From assembly GCF_005893125.1 (NCBI RefSeq), contig NZ_VCJS01000017.1, positions 43,591-107,590 on the forward strand: DNA of 64,000 bases, given 5' to 3'. Numbering within the stretch: position 1 is the first letter of the stretch; every line of letters starts with the position of its first letter. The notes under the pieces are model-generated. The model did not search any database. It was not told the origin of the DNA and saw nothing but the letters and a program-made list of their open reading frames with translations. Of this stretch, positions 15,381-23,988 are shown piece by piece. Origin of the DNA: Nonomuraea basaltis (GTDB lineage Bacteria > Actinomycetota > Actinomycetes > Streptosporangiales > Streptosporangiaceae). The position numbers and the translations under genes were made by a program.

Positions 15381-17903
15381 TCAGTCGGTTCGGCCGGACG
15401 GAGTCAGGAAGTCCTGCAGTTCGCGGTGCCGGAACTGGTACGTGGCGCCGCTGACGCGCAGCAGCCGTGCCTCGCAGGCCCAGTCGAGAAACGTCCACAG
15501 CCGAAGCGGAAGCAGGCCGCGCTTGGCCGCGACCACCAGGCCGATCATGGTGCGGGTCCAGGCGATCGCGCCGAAGGCCAGGCCGAAGGTCACACCGCCG
15601 ATGAGCGCGCACACCAGCGACTCGACGACGTCCTGGTTCATGACGAACACCAGGAAGGCCGCGACACCGCCGGTGAGGCCGAAAGCCAGTCCGATCGTCG
15701 CGTTGCGGTGGAGAGCCTCCCGCGGATGGGCCAGCTCCGCGTCCTTGCTCCAGCCCCCGGTGGCGATCGTGAAGGCGACCCCGAGCGCGAAGGCCAGCAG
15801 GAAGGCCCCGGCCCCGCCCGCGGCCAGCGGCACCGGGCCGGCGTGGGCCAGCCGCAGCGGCGCCAGCCCGGTGAGCGCGCCGCACAGCCCGAAGCCCAGC
15901 AGCGTGACGGGTTCGGCCCGGACCGCCTCGGACACGGTCATGCGCTCGGCTCCCCGCCGGCCGGCGGCGGTCAGCCCGATGACCGCTCCGAGCGCCAGCC
16001 CCCCGATCCCTCCTGCGCCGACGGCGAAGACGGGGCCGAAGATCGCCCCTCCGGTCAGGACGAGCCCGGCCAGGCCGCCGAGCACTCCGACGGGGACGCC
16101 GGTCAGGGCGCCGAGCGCACCGCTGGTCATGCGCACCCCTCGGGGGACGTTGGCCCGCCCACCGGCCGCGGCCGGCCACGGCGACAACGACAGGCTGGTC
16201 GCTATGCTCACCCAGCCCGCCATGAGCGCCAAGGTGAGCAGCCGATCCGGTGGGAGCCCGCCGCGCAGGTCGCCGGGGCTGTCGACCGCCGAGCCCGTCC
16301 AGAAGGCCAGCATGGCGATGACCGCGAGGATCACACAGCACACGCAGTGCAGCGCCCGGACCCGGCGCCGGCCGCCGATCGGCCACAGCAGGTGGGGGAC
16401 GATGTCGATCGCCGTCAGGCCGGGCGGCGGCCGATCCGCCTCGGCGGTGCGGGCGGCCTGCCACCGCAGGTGGGCCGCCAGGTGCACGAGCCACGCTCGC
16501 ACCTGGCCCGGCTGGTACGGGGTGCTGTGGGCGGTGCGGGGCGTGAGGCCGGTCGCCGCCGGGACGTACGCCTCCAGCAGCCTCCGGCCGATCCGGTCCG
16601 CTCCCTCATGGGGGTCGGCGTCCGGATCGGCGCGGAGCAGCTCGGCCGGGTCGGCGCCGGACTCCACGGCGGTCACGGTCAGCAACAGCCGCCACGGTGT
16701 GGCCAGAGCGATGCGAACGGCCTTTCCCGCCGGTCCGGACAGTGCGGCATGGATGCCGTCGCGGTGTCCCGCGCAGGGATGACCGTCCGGCCAGCGGGCG
16801 CGCAGGTACGTGCCGATCTGTTCGGTGGTCAGGTTCTGGAGATGGATCCGGGTGGCGTCGTCGAGCCCGGCCCCGGCCTCGCGCAGCTCGGCGTGCCGGT
16901 CGGCTCGGCAGGTCACGACGACCGCGCCCGGCCGCCGCCCGGACAGGTCGCTGTACCGGTTGAGCTCGGCCAGCAGTCCGATCGCCCGGCGAGGCGAGCC
17001 CGTCGACGGCTCGGAGTCCAGCTCGTCCAGTCCGTCCACCACCGGTAGCACCCGGCGGTCGCGCACCACCCGCTCGGCGTCCTTGACCGCGAGCCCGAAG
17101 TCCTGCACGAGCTGCTCGGCCAGCCATGGCTCGAACGGCCTTCCCAGGGTCCATCGGGCCGCGTTCACACGTACCGGCACTGTCAGCGGTTGACCGGGTC
17201 GTCCGCCGGCGGGAGGGGACTCCAGCAGTTGCAGCACCAGCTCGATGGCGAGCATCGTCTTGCCCGCGCCCGACTCGCCCACGACCAGCAGGCGCCGCGG
17301 GCGCAGGCCGTCGAAGAACCGGCCGATCGCGTGCAGGTCGTTGCTGCGGGTGGAGTCGGCGTACACCTCGAAGGAGACCGGCGCGATGGTGTAGCCGCCG
17401 AGCAGCCCCTTGCGCGCCCTGTCCTCCTCTCGGACCACTCGCCGCACCAGCAGCTCGACCGCGTGATCCTGCCCGGGACGATCGACGGTCTCCGGAAGCT
17501 CTGCCGCAGGGGCGGCGGTCTCCAGAAGCTCCGCCACGGGTTCCGGCGCGACGGACGGGGGCGGCGGTTCGGCCAGGGCCGTCCTGACGGCCCGCCAGCG
17601 TTCGAGCTCACCGGGGATCAGCTCGGCCGGGAAGTCGCAGGAGCGGAGGCAGGCGGTGACGAAGGCCCGCACGAACTCCCACCGCGGCAGCTTGTCGGTC
17701 TGCCGGAGGACGTGCGAGGTCGTGCTCTTCGGCAACGCGTCGACCACGGCTCCGTCCGAGGCCACCGTCTGGCCGCCGAGAGAGCGCAACCTGCTCAAGG
17801 ACGGCTCGCCGGCCCACTGTCTGAGCCGGGCCAGCGACCGCACGAAGTCCTCCGCGCCGGCGGCCTCCAGGGGATCGGGCGGGCCGGGACGGTCTGCGGT
17901 CAT
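15381..17903 (-). CDS. NACHT-family STAND NTPase with polytopic C-terminal membrane domain
   Basis: 840 aa. Residues ~15-100 are a small helical HTH-like domain often found before actinobacterial NACHT modules. The NTPase has Walker A GESGAGKT (209-216) and Walker B VLPVVDGLDELD (285-296), then a winged-helix/superhelical part. From ~517 to ~795 there are about seven or eight hydrophobic, Gly-rich membrane segments, and the end is soluble. NACHT proteins oligomerise when triggered; several bacterial ones are anti-phage sensors (established for bNACHT and Avs families). The ATG shares a base with the TGA of the upstream gene (TGATG), so it is coupled to it. The membrane part could be the effector or only an anchor. 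Confidence 0.88.
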   Translation of the reverse strand: MTADRPGPPDPLEAAGAEDFVRSLARLRQWAGEPSLSRLRSLGGQTVASDGAVVDALPKSTTSHVLRQTDKLPRWEFVRAFVTACLRSCDFPAELIPGELERWRAVRTALAEPPPPSVAPEPVAELLETAAPAAELPETVDRPGQDHAVELLVRRVVREEDRARKGLLGGYTIAPVSFEVYADSTRSNDLHAIGRFFDGLRPRRLLVVGESGAGKTMLAIELVLQLLESPPAGGRPGQPLTVPVRVNAARWTLGRPFEPWLAEQLVQDFGLAVKDAERVVRDRRVLPVVDGLDELDSEPSTGSPRRAIGLLAELNRYSDLSGRRPGAVVVTCRADRHAELREAGAGLDDATRIHLQNLTTEQIGTYLRARWPDGHPCAGHRDGIHAALSGPAGKAVRIALATPWRLLLTVTAVESGADPAELLRADPDADPHEGADRIGRRLLEAYVPAATGLTPRTAHSTPYQPGQVRAWLVHLAAHLRWQAARTAEADRPPPGLTAIDIVPHLLWPIGGRRRVRALHCVCCVILAVIAMLAFWTGSAVDSPGDLRGGLPPDRLLTLALMAGWVSIATSLSLSPWPAAAGGRANVPRGVRMTSGALGALTGVPVGVLGGLAGLVLTGGAIFGPVFAVGAGGIGGLALGAVIGLTAAGRRGAERMTVSEAVRAEPVTLLGFGLCGALTGLAPLRLAHAGPVPLAAGGAGAFLLAFALGVAFTIATGGWSKDAELAHPREALHRNATIGLAFGLTGGVAAFLVFVMNQDVVESLVCALIGGVTFGLAFGAIAWTRTMIGLVVAAKRGLLPLRLWTFLDWACEARLLRVSGATYQFRHRELQDFLTPSGRTD

Positions 17904-18553
17904 CAATGCGCCGTCCTCACCAGCGACCACTCGAACCTCGCCCTGCCGCGCCGCGGCCACCGGCCGTCCTGCCAGAGGCCCTCCAGTGCCTGGACGTGGC
18001 GTGACTCCATCAGGAAGTTGCGCGCCTCGTCGGCCTCGACGAGTTCCCGGCCGACCGCGATGGGAACGAACCCGTGCCGGGGAATGTAGACCCATCGGCC
18101 GCGATCCCAGTCATAAGGGTCGAACCAGCGGTGACGGACCGTGCCGGACACGCGCACCTCCTGTCCGTCCCGGGTAAGGACGAACGAGCCCTGCGAGCGC
18201 AGCAGGCTCATCCTGCTGACGTAGAACAGCTCCGTGCCGATGAACGCGTTGATCCGCGCGTCCCAGTAGTCGTGCAACCAGGTGGACGCGCCGTCGCGGA
18301 GCAGCCTCGCCTCCCGGGCGAGCTGCCGTTCGAACCGGCGCTGGTTCTTGCGCTCGGCCTTCTTGATCACTTTGAACGAGCGCAGCCAGCGCAGGGACAT
18401 CGTCCTGGAGGCGCCCGACCCGTCCATGAAGTGTTCCAGGAAATCGGACGCGATCGGGTGGACCCGGCGGCCGCCGTCGACGATGGAACGGAACAAGCCG
18501 ACCAGCTCCGGGACGGGCCTGCCCGTCCGGCGCCGCAAGCCTCGCAGGAACAT
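17903..18553 (-). CDS. Unknown 216-aa protein encoded between two STAND genes
   Basis: ATG 18553 has a GGAGAG site upstream. The N-terminal half is basic and helical (SFKVIKKAERKNQRRFERQ); the C-terminal half is beta-rich with Tyr/Trp/Asp-containing turns (HRWFDPYDWDRGRWVYIP). No signal peptide, membrane segment or catalytic motif can be named. The DGSG and YDW features occur in assorted actinobacterial proteins of unknown role. Tight coupling to the NACHT gene (TGATG) and a 29-nt gap to the nSTAND gene argue that it acts with them, for example as an effector, adaptor or sensed component. Confidence 0.75.
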   Translation of the reverse strand: MFLRGLRRRTGRPVPELVGLFRSIVDGGRRVHPIASDFLEHFMDGSGASRTMSLRWLRSFKVIKKAERKNQRRFERQLAREARLLRDGASTWLHDYWDARINAFIGTELFYVSRMSLLRSQGSFVLTRDGQEVRVSGTVRHRWFDPYDWDRGRWVYIPRHGFVPIAVGRELVEADEARNFLMESRHVQALEGLWQDGRWPRRGRARFEWSLVRTAH

Positions 18554-18582
18554 GCTTGCTCTCTCCGTGGTGGGTCCAGGGG

Positions 18583-21500
18583 TCACGGACACGTCCGGCG
18601 GTATATCTCCTGCGGCATGAGATTCTCCCATTCCTCCCGGGTGAGGGAGCGGCCCGCGTTGGCGCACGCCGCGGCCACCAGGTCGGGGGGCGTGCGGACG
18701 TTCCACAGCCGCGCGGTGTCATCGCCCGCGACCGAGGCGACGGTCGTCCCGTCCCTGCCGTAGACGACCGCGGTCACGCCGCTCGTGTGACCGGTCATCG
18801 GGAGGCCCAGCCGCCGGTACGTCCTCAGGTCCCATAGTTGCACATCGCCGGTGGTGAGGCCGGTGGCGAGGGCCTCGCCGTCCGGGCTGAACGCGAGCGT
18901 GTTCGTGATGCCGTCCTTGACGATCAGGCCGACGCCCTCCGGGCGGCGGCGCGCCACGTCCCAGAGCCGGACGCTGTGGTCGCCGGCCGTGATGGCCAGT
19001 TTCCGGCCGTTGGGGCTGAACGCCAGGGCGTTGACGATGCCGCCGCCGCCCGCGATCTGCGGGCCCTCGATCTCGCGGCGGGTGGCCACGTCGAAGAGCC
19101 GTACCCGGTTGTCGAAGCCCGTGGTCGCCACCAGCGCGCCGCCGGGACTGATCGCCATCGCCGTGATGACGTCGGTGTGGCCGGGCACGCGGATGCGCGG
19201 CCCGGTCTCCCGGCGGCGCGCGATGTCCCAGAACGCTATGGCCTGATCCTGGTCGACGGCGGCGAACCGGCCGTCGGAGCTGATCCTGGCCACGCCCTTG
19301 AGCGTCCCGTCATGGACGAGCTCGCGGCGCCCCGCGACGTCCCAGAGCCGCAGACCGTCCGGATGGGACGTCAGGAGCATCCGCCCGTCGGGAGTGAATT
19401 CGAGGTGGTACACCGCGCGTCGCGCACCCTTGGGGATCAGCGGAGGGCCGAGGGGACGCTGGGTGGCCACGTCCCAAAGCTGGATCGCGGGGTTCTTCTC
19501 GCCGGGCACTCCGGTGGCCAGGGTCCGTCCGTCGGTGCTCAGCGCGACGGCCGCCTGCGCGGGCATGCGGGTCCCGATCTGCTGGTGGATCTGCGGGTCG
19601 GCCAGCCGTACCACACCGTCGCCGCCGGCGGCGGCGAGCAGCTTCCCGTCCGGACTGAACGCCACGCCCTCGACACCGCTGAAGTTGTCGGCGAGCGCGA
19701 ACAGCTGCTGCCGGCTGGCCGTGTCCCACACGACGGTGCGGCCGCTGTCCCCGCCGGTGGCGATCCGCGTGCCGTCGGGGCTGAAGGCGATCGAGTGGTA
19801 ACCGGCGGTGCGGTCCTTGAGCCGGCCCGTCTGCCTACGCGTGGCCACATCCCAGAGCCGGCCGGTGCGGTCCCAGCTCACGGTCGCGAGGGCGGTGCCG
19901 TCGGGGCTGATGGCGACGTCGGTGACGGGTTGGGTGTGCCCGGTGAAGGGGGCGCCGAGCCGGCGCGAGGTGGCGGCGTCCCAGAGCCGTGCGGTCCCGT
20001 CGTCGCCGGCGGTGGCCAGGGTCGCCCCGTCCCGGCTGAACGTCACCCTGTGAATGGGATGCGTGTGGTCCGGCCCGTCGTGGGGGTGGACCATGGGAGC
20101 GCCGTACGGGCGGTGCGTGGCCACGTCCCACTGCCGGATGACGCCCTTGCTGTTCCCGGTCGCGAAGGTCTTCCCGTCCGGGTTGTACGCGAACGCCGTC
20201 ACGACCGACCCGGGTTTCAGCGGGGCGCCCACCTCGCGAAGGGTGGCCACGTCGTAGAACCGGACGGTGTCGTAACAGGCCGCGGCCAGAGTCCGGCCGT
20301 CGGGGCTGAAGCCCAGGTCGACGCTTGAACACTCGTACTTGGGACGGGTGATCGGGGCGCCGAGCCGCCGCCGCGACGCCGTGTCCCAGAGCCGCGTGGT
20401 GCCGTCGTCGCTTCCCGTCGCGATGATCGAGCCGTCGGGGCTGAACGCCAGCGCCGTGAGGCCTCTCGTGTCCCCGCTGAAGGTGCCCCGGCCGGTGCCG
20501 GTCGCCGCGGACAGCACGCGGTTGCGGGCCTCGTCCGTCTGGGAGATCCGCCACGCCGCCACGGCCAGCATCGACGCCATGGCGGGGTCGCCGGTGACCT
20601 CGCTCTGCGCCGCGAGCTGGCGGGAGATCGCCTCCTGGCGGTGCAGCTCGGCCTCGTTCGCCGCGTCGACGGCGGCGCCGGCCGCGAGGAGGGCGAGCAC
20701 CGACAGCACCGCGAGGCCGGCCATGACGAGCCGGCGGCGCCGGCTCGCTCGCCGTGCCTCCCGCGTGGACGCCGCGATGAAGCCCTCGGCGGTGGGACCG
20801 GGCGGGGGGAAGCTGTCGGGGTCGCGGTCCCAGCGGGGACGGCTGTCCTGGACGGCCAGCAGCCGCGCGCCCCGGTACAGGAAGGCGGGGTCGCGGTGGT
20901 TCTCGGCCCACTGCGCGGCGGCGTCCAGGAGCCGGTCGTACACCTCCTGCGCGGCGAGGTCGGGTTCGAGCCACTGCCGCAGGGTGGGCCAGGCGGCCAG
21001 CAGCGCGTCGTGGGCGATCTCGGCGGTGTCCTCGTGCAGGGTGAGCAGGCGCCGGCCGGCGAACGCGGACAGCAGCGCCTCGACCTGTTCGCGCCGCTGC
21101 GCCGAGTGCGCGGACGCGGCGGCGTGGATCTCGGCCAGCGTCGCCCTGCGCCGCGCCACCTGCCCGCCCGCGGTGATCACTGTCATCCGCCGGAAGAGCC
21201 TGAGCGCGCTCTTGCGGTCCTCCGGCGGCAGCCGTTCGAGCACCTCGTCGGCCGTACGTCGTACGGAGTCGCGGACCCCGCCGGATTCCTCGTAACCCCG
21301 GACGGTGAGGGCGCCGTCCTCGCGTCTTTCCCAGGTGTTGCGGAGAGCCTGCGACAGCAGGGGCAGCGTCCCGGCCTCATCACGATCCCCGGCGCCCAGC
21401 TCGCCGAGGATGGTCTCCACCAGACCCGGTTCGATCTCCAGGCTCGCCGCGGCCGCGGGACCGGTGATGGCCAGCCGCAGATCCGGCTCCGTCATCGGCT

Positions 21501-22227
21501 CGACGATGACCTGACCGTCCTGGATGGCCTCGGCGAACTGCGGGTAGGCGGCGCAGCGGTTCCAGTAGTCCGCGCGCACACCGACGACCACTCCCGCGCC
21601 GCGCGGGCCCTCGGTCATGGCCTGCAGGGCTCGCACGAACGACTGGCGCTCCTGCTCGTCGGTCACCAGGGTGAACAGTTCCTCGAACTGGTCGACCACC
21701 AGGACGAGACGGCCCTCCGAGGGCAGGGTCTCGGACAGCGCCCGCCGCGGATCGTCGCGTAATCGTCCGGTCACCGTCTCGACGCGCCCGCCGAACGTCC
21801 GGGCCCACGCCTCGGCGAGCGCGCGGAACGGCTGCGCGGTCGGCGTGATGAGCAGGCGCGGCCAATGCCGTGAGCCGGTGATCGGCAGACCTCCGTCCGC
21901 CAGCGCCGCCATCACCCCCGCCCGCAACAGCGACGACTTGCCCACTCCGGAGGCGCCCGAGACCATCAGGATGGACCCGTGCTCCGTCAGGCGCCGTCCC
22001 AGGCGTTCGAGGAGGCTGCGTGTGGCCCGCGTGCGTCCGAAGAACAGCTCGGCCTTGCCCGTCTCGAACGGCACAAGACCCTGGTAGGGGCACAGCTCGT
22101 CCGAGGGGTCGGACGACTGCGGTTCGCCGCGGATCCGGGGCGGCCGAAGGTCTGTCGGCGTTCCCCGCTGCGGTCGTGCCCGCGGCCACTGGTGGCCGCT
22201 CTCCTCCCGCTCGCCCATGGTGCTCAT
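18583..22227 (-). CDS. nSTAND NTPase with one TM helix and WD40 double propeller
   Basis: About 1214 aa. It opens with the nSTAND1 signature CPYQGLVPFETGKAELFFGR and Walker A GASGVGKSS (~91-99), with Walker B RLVLVVDQFEEL (~173-184). A basic stretch and one membrane helix (~500-520) follow, then from ~590 to the end about 13-14 WD40 blades of the FSPDG...TGSDDGTTRLWD type, enough for two propellers. The NTPase would face the cytoplasm; whether the WD40 part is outside or inside depends on topology. Start choice is uncertain (ATG 22227, ATG 22218 or a TTG near 22254). It heads a three-gene operon with the unknown protein and the NACHT protein. Confidence 0.9.
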   Translation of the reverse strand: MSTMGEREESGHQWPRARPQRGTPTDLRPPRIRGEPQSSDPSDELCPYQGLVPFETGKAELFFGRTRATRSLLERLGRRLTEHGSILMVSGASGVGKSSLLRAGVMAALADGGLPITGSRHWPRLLITPTAQPFRALAEAWARTFGGRVETVTGRLRDDPRRALSETLPSEGRLVLVVDQFEELFTLVTDEQERQSFVRALQAMTEGPRGAGVVVGVRADYWNRCAAYPQFAEAIQDGQVIVEPMTEPDLRLAITGPAAAASLEIEPGLVETILGELGAGDRDEAGTLPLLSQALRNTWERREDGALTVRGYEESGGVRDSVRRTADEVLERLPPEDRKSALRLFRRMTVITAGGQVARRRATLAEIHAAASAHSAQRREQVEALLSAFAGRRLLTLHEDTAEIAHDALLAAWPTLRQWLEPDLAAQEVYDRLLDAAAQWAENHRDPAFLYRGARLLAVQDSRPRWDRDPDSFPPPGPTAEGFIAASTREARRASRRRRLVMAGLAVLSVLALLAAGAAVDAANEAELHRQEAISRQLAAQSEVTGDPAMASMLAVAAWRISQTDEARNRVLSAATGTGRGTFSGDTRGLTALAFSPDGSIIATGSDDGTTRLWDTASRRRLGAPITRPKYECSSVDLGFSPDGRTLAAACYDTVRFYDVATLREVGAPLKPGSVVTAFAYNPDGKTFATGNSKGVIRQWDVATHRPYGAPMVHPHDGPDHTHPIHRVTFSRDGATLATAGDDGTARLWDAATSRRLGAPFTGHTQPVTDVAISPDGTALATVSWDRTGRLWDVATRRQTGRLKDRTAGYHSIAFSPDGTRIATGGDSGRTVVWDTASRQQLFALADNFSGVEGVAFSPDGKLLAAAGGDGVVRLADPQIHQQIGTRMPAQAAVALSTDGRTLATGVPGEKNPAIQLWDVATQRPLGPPLIPKGARRAVYHLEFTPDGRMLLTSHPDGLRLWDVAGRRELVHDGTLKGVARISSDGRFAAVDQDQAIAFWDIARRRETGPRIRVPGHTDVITAMAISPGGALVATTGFDNRVRLFDVATRREIEGPQIAGGGGIVNALAFSPNGRKLAITAGDHSVRLWDVARRRPEGVGLIVKDGITNTLAFSPDGEALATGLTTGDVQLWDLRTYRRLGLPMTGHTSGVTAVVYGRDGTTVASVAGDDTARLWNVRTPPDLVAAACANAGRSLTREEWENLMPQEIYRRTCP

Positions 22228-22350
22228 TCTGGCTAATCGCGGTATGCCCATCAATCACATTCCGGTCAGTAGGTGCCGTTGGGCGGGGATCCGGTGATGA
22301 CGGATGACAAGCCGTAAATCATCGCGAGTTGCGATTGTCCGGCCCGCCTG

Positions 22351-22380
22351 CCGTCCGATTTCGTCCAATGTCGTCCGACC
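22351..22380 (+). promoter_or_regulatory. Three tandem 10-bp direct repeats, candidate operator
   Basis: The sequence reads ccgtccgatt, tcgtccaatg, tcgtccgacc in exact 10-nt register with a common CGTCC core. It lies in the 180-bp region between the divergent nSTAND operon and the HTH-NB-ARC gene, about 30-60 nt before the latter's start. Head-to-tail sites one helical turn apart fit cooperative binding by a regulator such as the HTH-NB-ARC protein. Confidence 0.4.
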
Positions 22381-22410
22381 AGTGGCCTGAACAGCGCGAA
22401 AACAGTTTCG

Positions 22411-23808
22411 ATGGCCGTGCTTTCTTCACCGGCGGAGCGACGAGAGAAAGAGGTGCCGATCATCGCCTCGACGAAAGGGCCGGCTCCAGCCATCGCGGGC
22501 TGGACGCCTGAGGGAGACACTTTCCGCCCGGTACGCGGTGCTGAGCTGCCTTTGGGGGCGTTGTTGCGCGGATGGCGGGAACGGGCGATCCTGACCCAGG
22601 AACAACTCGCCGACAAGGCCGGCCTCAACGTCCGGACCGTTCGCCGGCTGGAGACCGGCGCGCTCTGGCAGCCTCGTACCAGGTCGATTCTGTTGCTGGC
22701 AAAAGCGCTGGAGTTGGACACCGAAGAGCGGGCTACGCTGGCCGCCGCCACTCGCGGCCTGCCGGCTCCCGCCGAACGCGATGATCCGGCAGCGGTGACC
22801 ATTCCCCGGCAGTTGCCCGCCGATGTCGCGGCGTTGGTGGGACGAGGGCGCGAACTGGCCGTTCTGGAGGGGCACCAGAGCGCGAACACGGTGACGGTCG
22901 TCACCCTCGACGGCATGGCGGGAACAGGCAAGACGGCGCTGGCCGTGCACGCCGCCCACAGGCTCGCGCCCCGATTTCCCGACGGGCAACTGTTCGTGAA
23001 CCTCCACGGCCATGCCCAGGCGATGACACCGGTCGAGCCGGGTGAGGCCCTGGCCCGCGTGCTCCGCACACTCGGCGTCCCCGGCGAGCACATTCCCGGG
23101 CATGTCGATGACCGCGCCGCGCTGTACCGCAGTGTGCTGGCCGACCGCAAGGTCCTGATCGTGCTGGACGACGCCGCCGACGAACACCAGATCCATCCGC
23201 TGCTGCCCGCCGGCCCGGGCTGCCGGGTGATCGTCACCAGCCGTCGCCGTCTGACCTGCCTGGGCGAGACACGGAGCCTGTCACTGGAGACCCTGTCGGT
23301 GGCGAAGGCGGTCGCCCTGTTCACCCGCATGGCCGGGCGGGAGCGTGTCACCGACGCGCCGCTGAACGTCCTCGCCGAGGTCGTGCAGCGCTGCGGGCTG
23401 CTGCCCCTCGCCATCCGCATCGCCACCGTCCGGCTTCGCACGCATCCCGCCTGGAGCGTGCGGCATCTGCTGGACCGGCTGGCGGACGACCCGCTGGCCG
23501 AACTGAAGGCCGGACGACACAGCGTCACCGCCGCCCTGGACCTGTCCTACGGAAGGCTCTCTCCTGACCAACGACGCGCATACCGGCTGCTGGGCTCGCG
23601 CACCAGTGCGGACTTCGGCGTCGACGCGGCCGCCGTCCTCCTGGACACGACGGCGCTCCAGGCCAGACGGCTCCTCGACCAGCTGTCGGACGTTCATCTC
23701 CTGCAGGAGCCCGCCCTCAGCCGATATCGGCTCCACGACCTGGTACGCGACCACGCCTCCGCCGTGCATGCCGGGAGGACGAACCCCGCCGTACGAGCGT
23801 CCTCATGA
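22411..23808 (+). CDS. HTH-NB-ARC STAND protein without TPR domain
   Basis: 465 aa. An XRE-type HTH (LRGWRERAILTQEQLADKAG, ~52-71) is followed by an NB-ARC ATPase with Walker A GMAGTGKTA (168-176), Walker B VLIVLDDAAD, an RNBS-like VIVTSRRRL and a GLPL-equivalent CGLLPLAIRI, then a winged helix ending in YRLHDLVRDHA. In AfsR/SARP-like relatives a TPR sensor follows at this point; here the protein stops ~17 residues later. It is either a natural short form or truncated. ATG 22411 lacks a good ribosome-binding site; GTG 22453 is possible. It is divergent from the nSTAND operon and a plausible regulator of it. Confidence 0.88.
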   Translation: MAVLSSPAERREKEVPIIASTKGPAPAIAGWTPEGDTFRPVRGAELPLGALLRGWRERAILTQEQLADKAGLNVRTVRRLETGALWQPRTRSILLLAKALELDTEERATLAAATRGLPAPAERDDPAAVTIPRQLPADVAALVGRGRELAVLEGHQSANTVTVVTLDGMAGTGKTALAVHAAHRLAPRFPDGQLFVNLHGHAQAMTPVEPGEALARVLRTLGVPGEHIPGHVDDRAALYRSVLADRKVLIVLDDAADEHQIHPLLPAGPGCRVIVTSRRRLTCLGETRSLSLETLSVAKAVALFTRMAGRERVTDAPLNVLAEVVQRCGLLPLAIRIATVRLRTHPAWSVRHLLDRLADDPLAELKAGRHSVTAALDLSYGRLSPDQRRAYRLLGSRTSADFGVDAAAVLLDTTALQARRLLDQLSDVHLLQEPALSRYRLHDLVRDHASAVHAGRTNPAVRASS

Positions 23809-23824
23809 GGATGAAGAGGAGAAG

Positions 23825-23917
23825 GTGACCATCGAGACCACCACCAGCGCCACCGTGGGGGATCTACTGCACGGCATGCCGAGGGCGGTACGGACACCCG
23901 CACACCAGCCCGGATAA
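23825..23917 (+). CDS. Candidate 30-aa peptide downstream of the NB-ARC gene
   Basis: GTG 23825 follows a strong AGGAG site with a short spacer, 16 nt after the NB-ARC stop, and runs 30 codons to TAA. The peptide is Thr-rich at its start, then HGMPRAVRTPAHQPG. It could be a translated small protein cotranscribed with the regulator, or the 5' stub of a deleted gene. No family is recognised. Confidence 0.4.
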   Translation: MTIETTTSATVGDLLHGMPRAVRTPAHQPG

Positions 23918-23988
23918 GGCCCGCCTGCAACGACCGGCCGGCCGTCGCGTCGTGCCCGTGCCGCCGTGGCGCACGACGACGGCCGACG

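Noticed and set aside
15312..17048. A long plus-strand frame opposite the NACHT gene
   Set aside because: Low-complexity Arg/Gly/Gln-rich translation caused by third-position GC; the minus strand carries Walker motifs and membrane helices.
18838..20328. A long plus-strand frame opposite the WD40 repeats
   Set aside because: Its periodic appearance is the mirror of the WD40 repeat DNA; no independent protein features.
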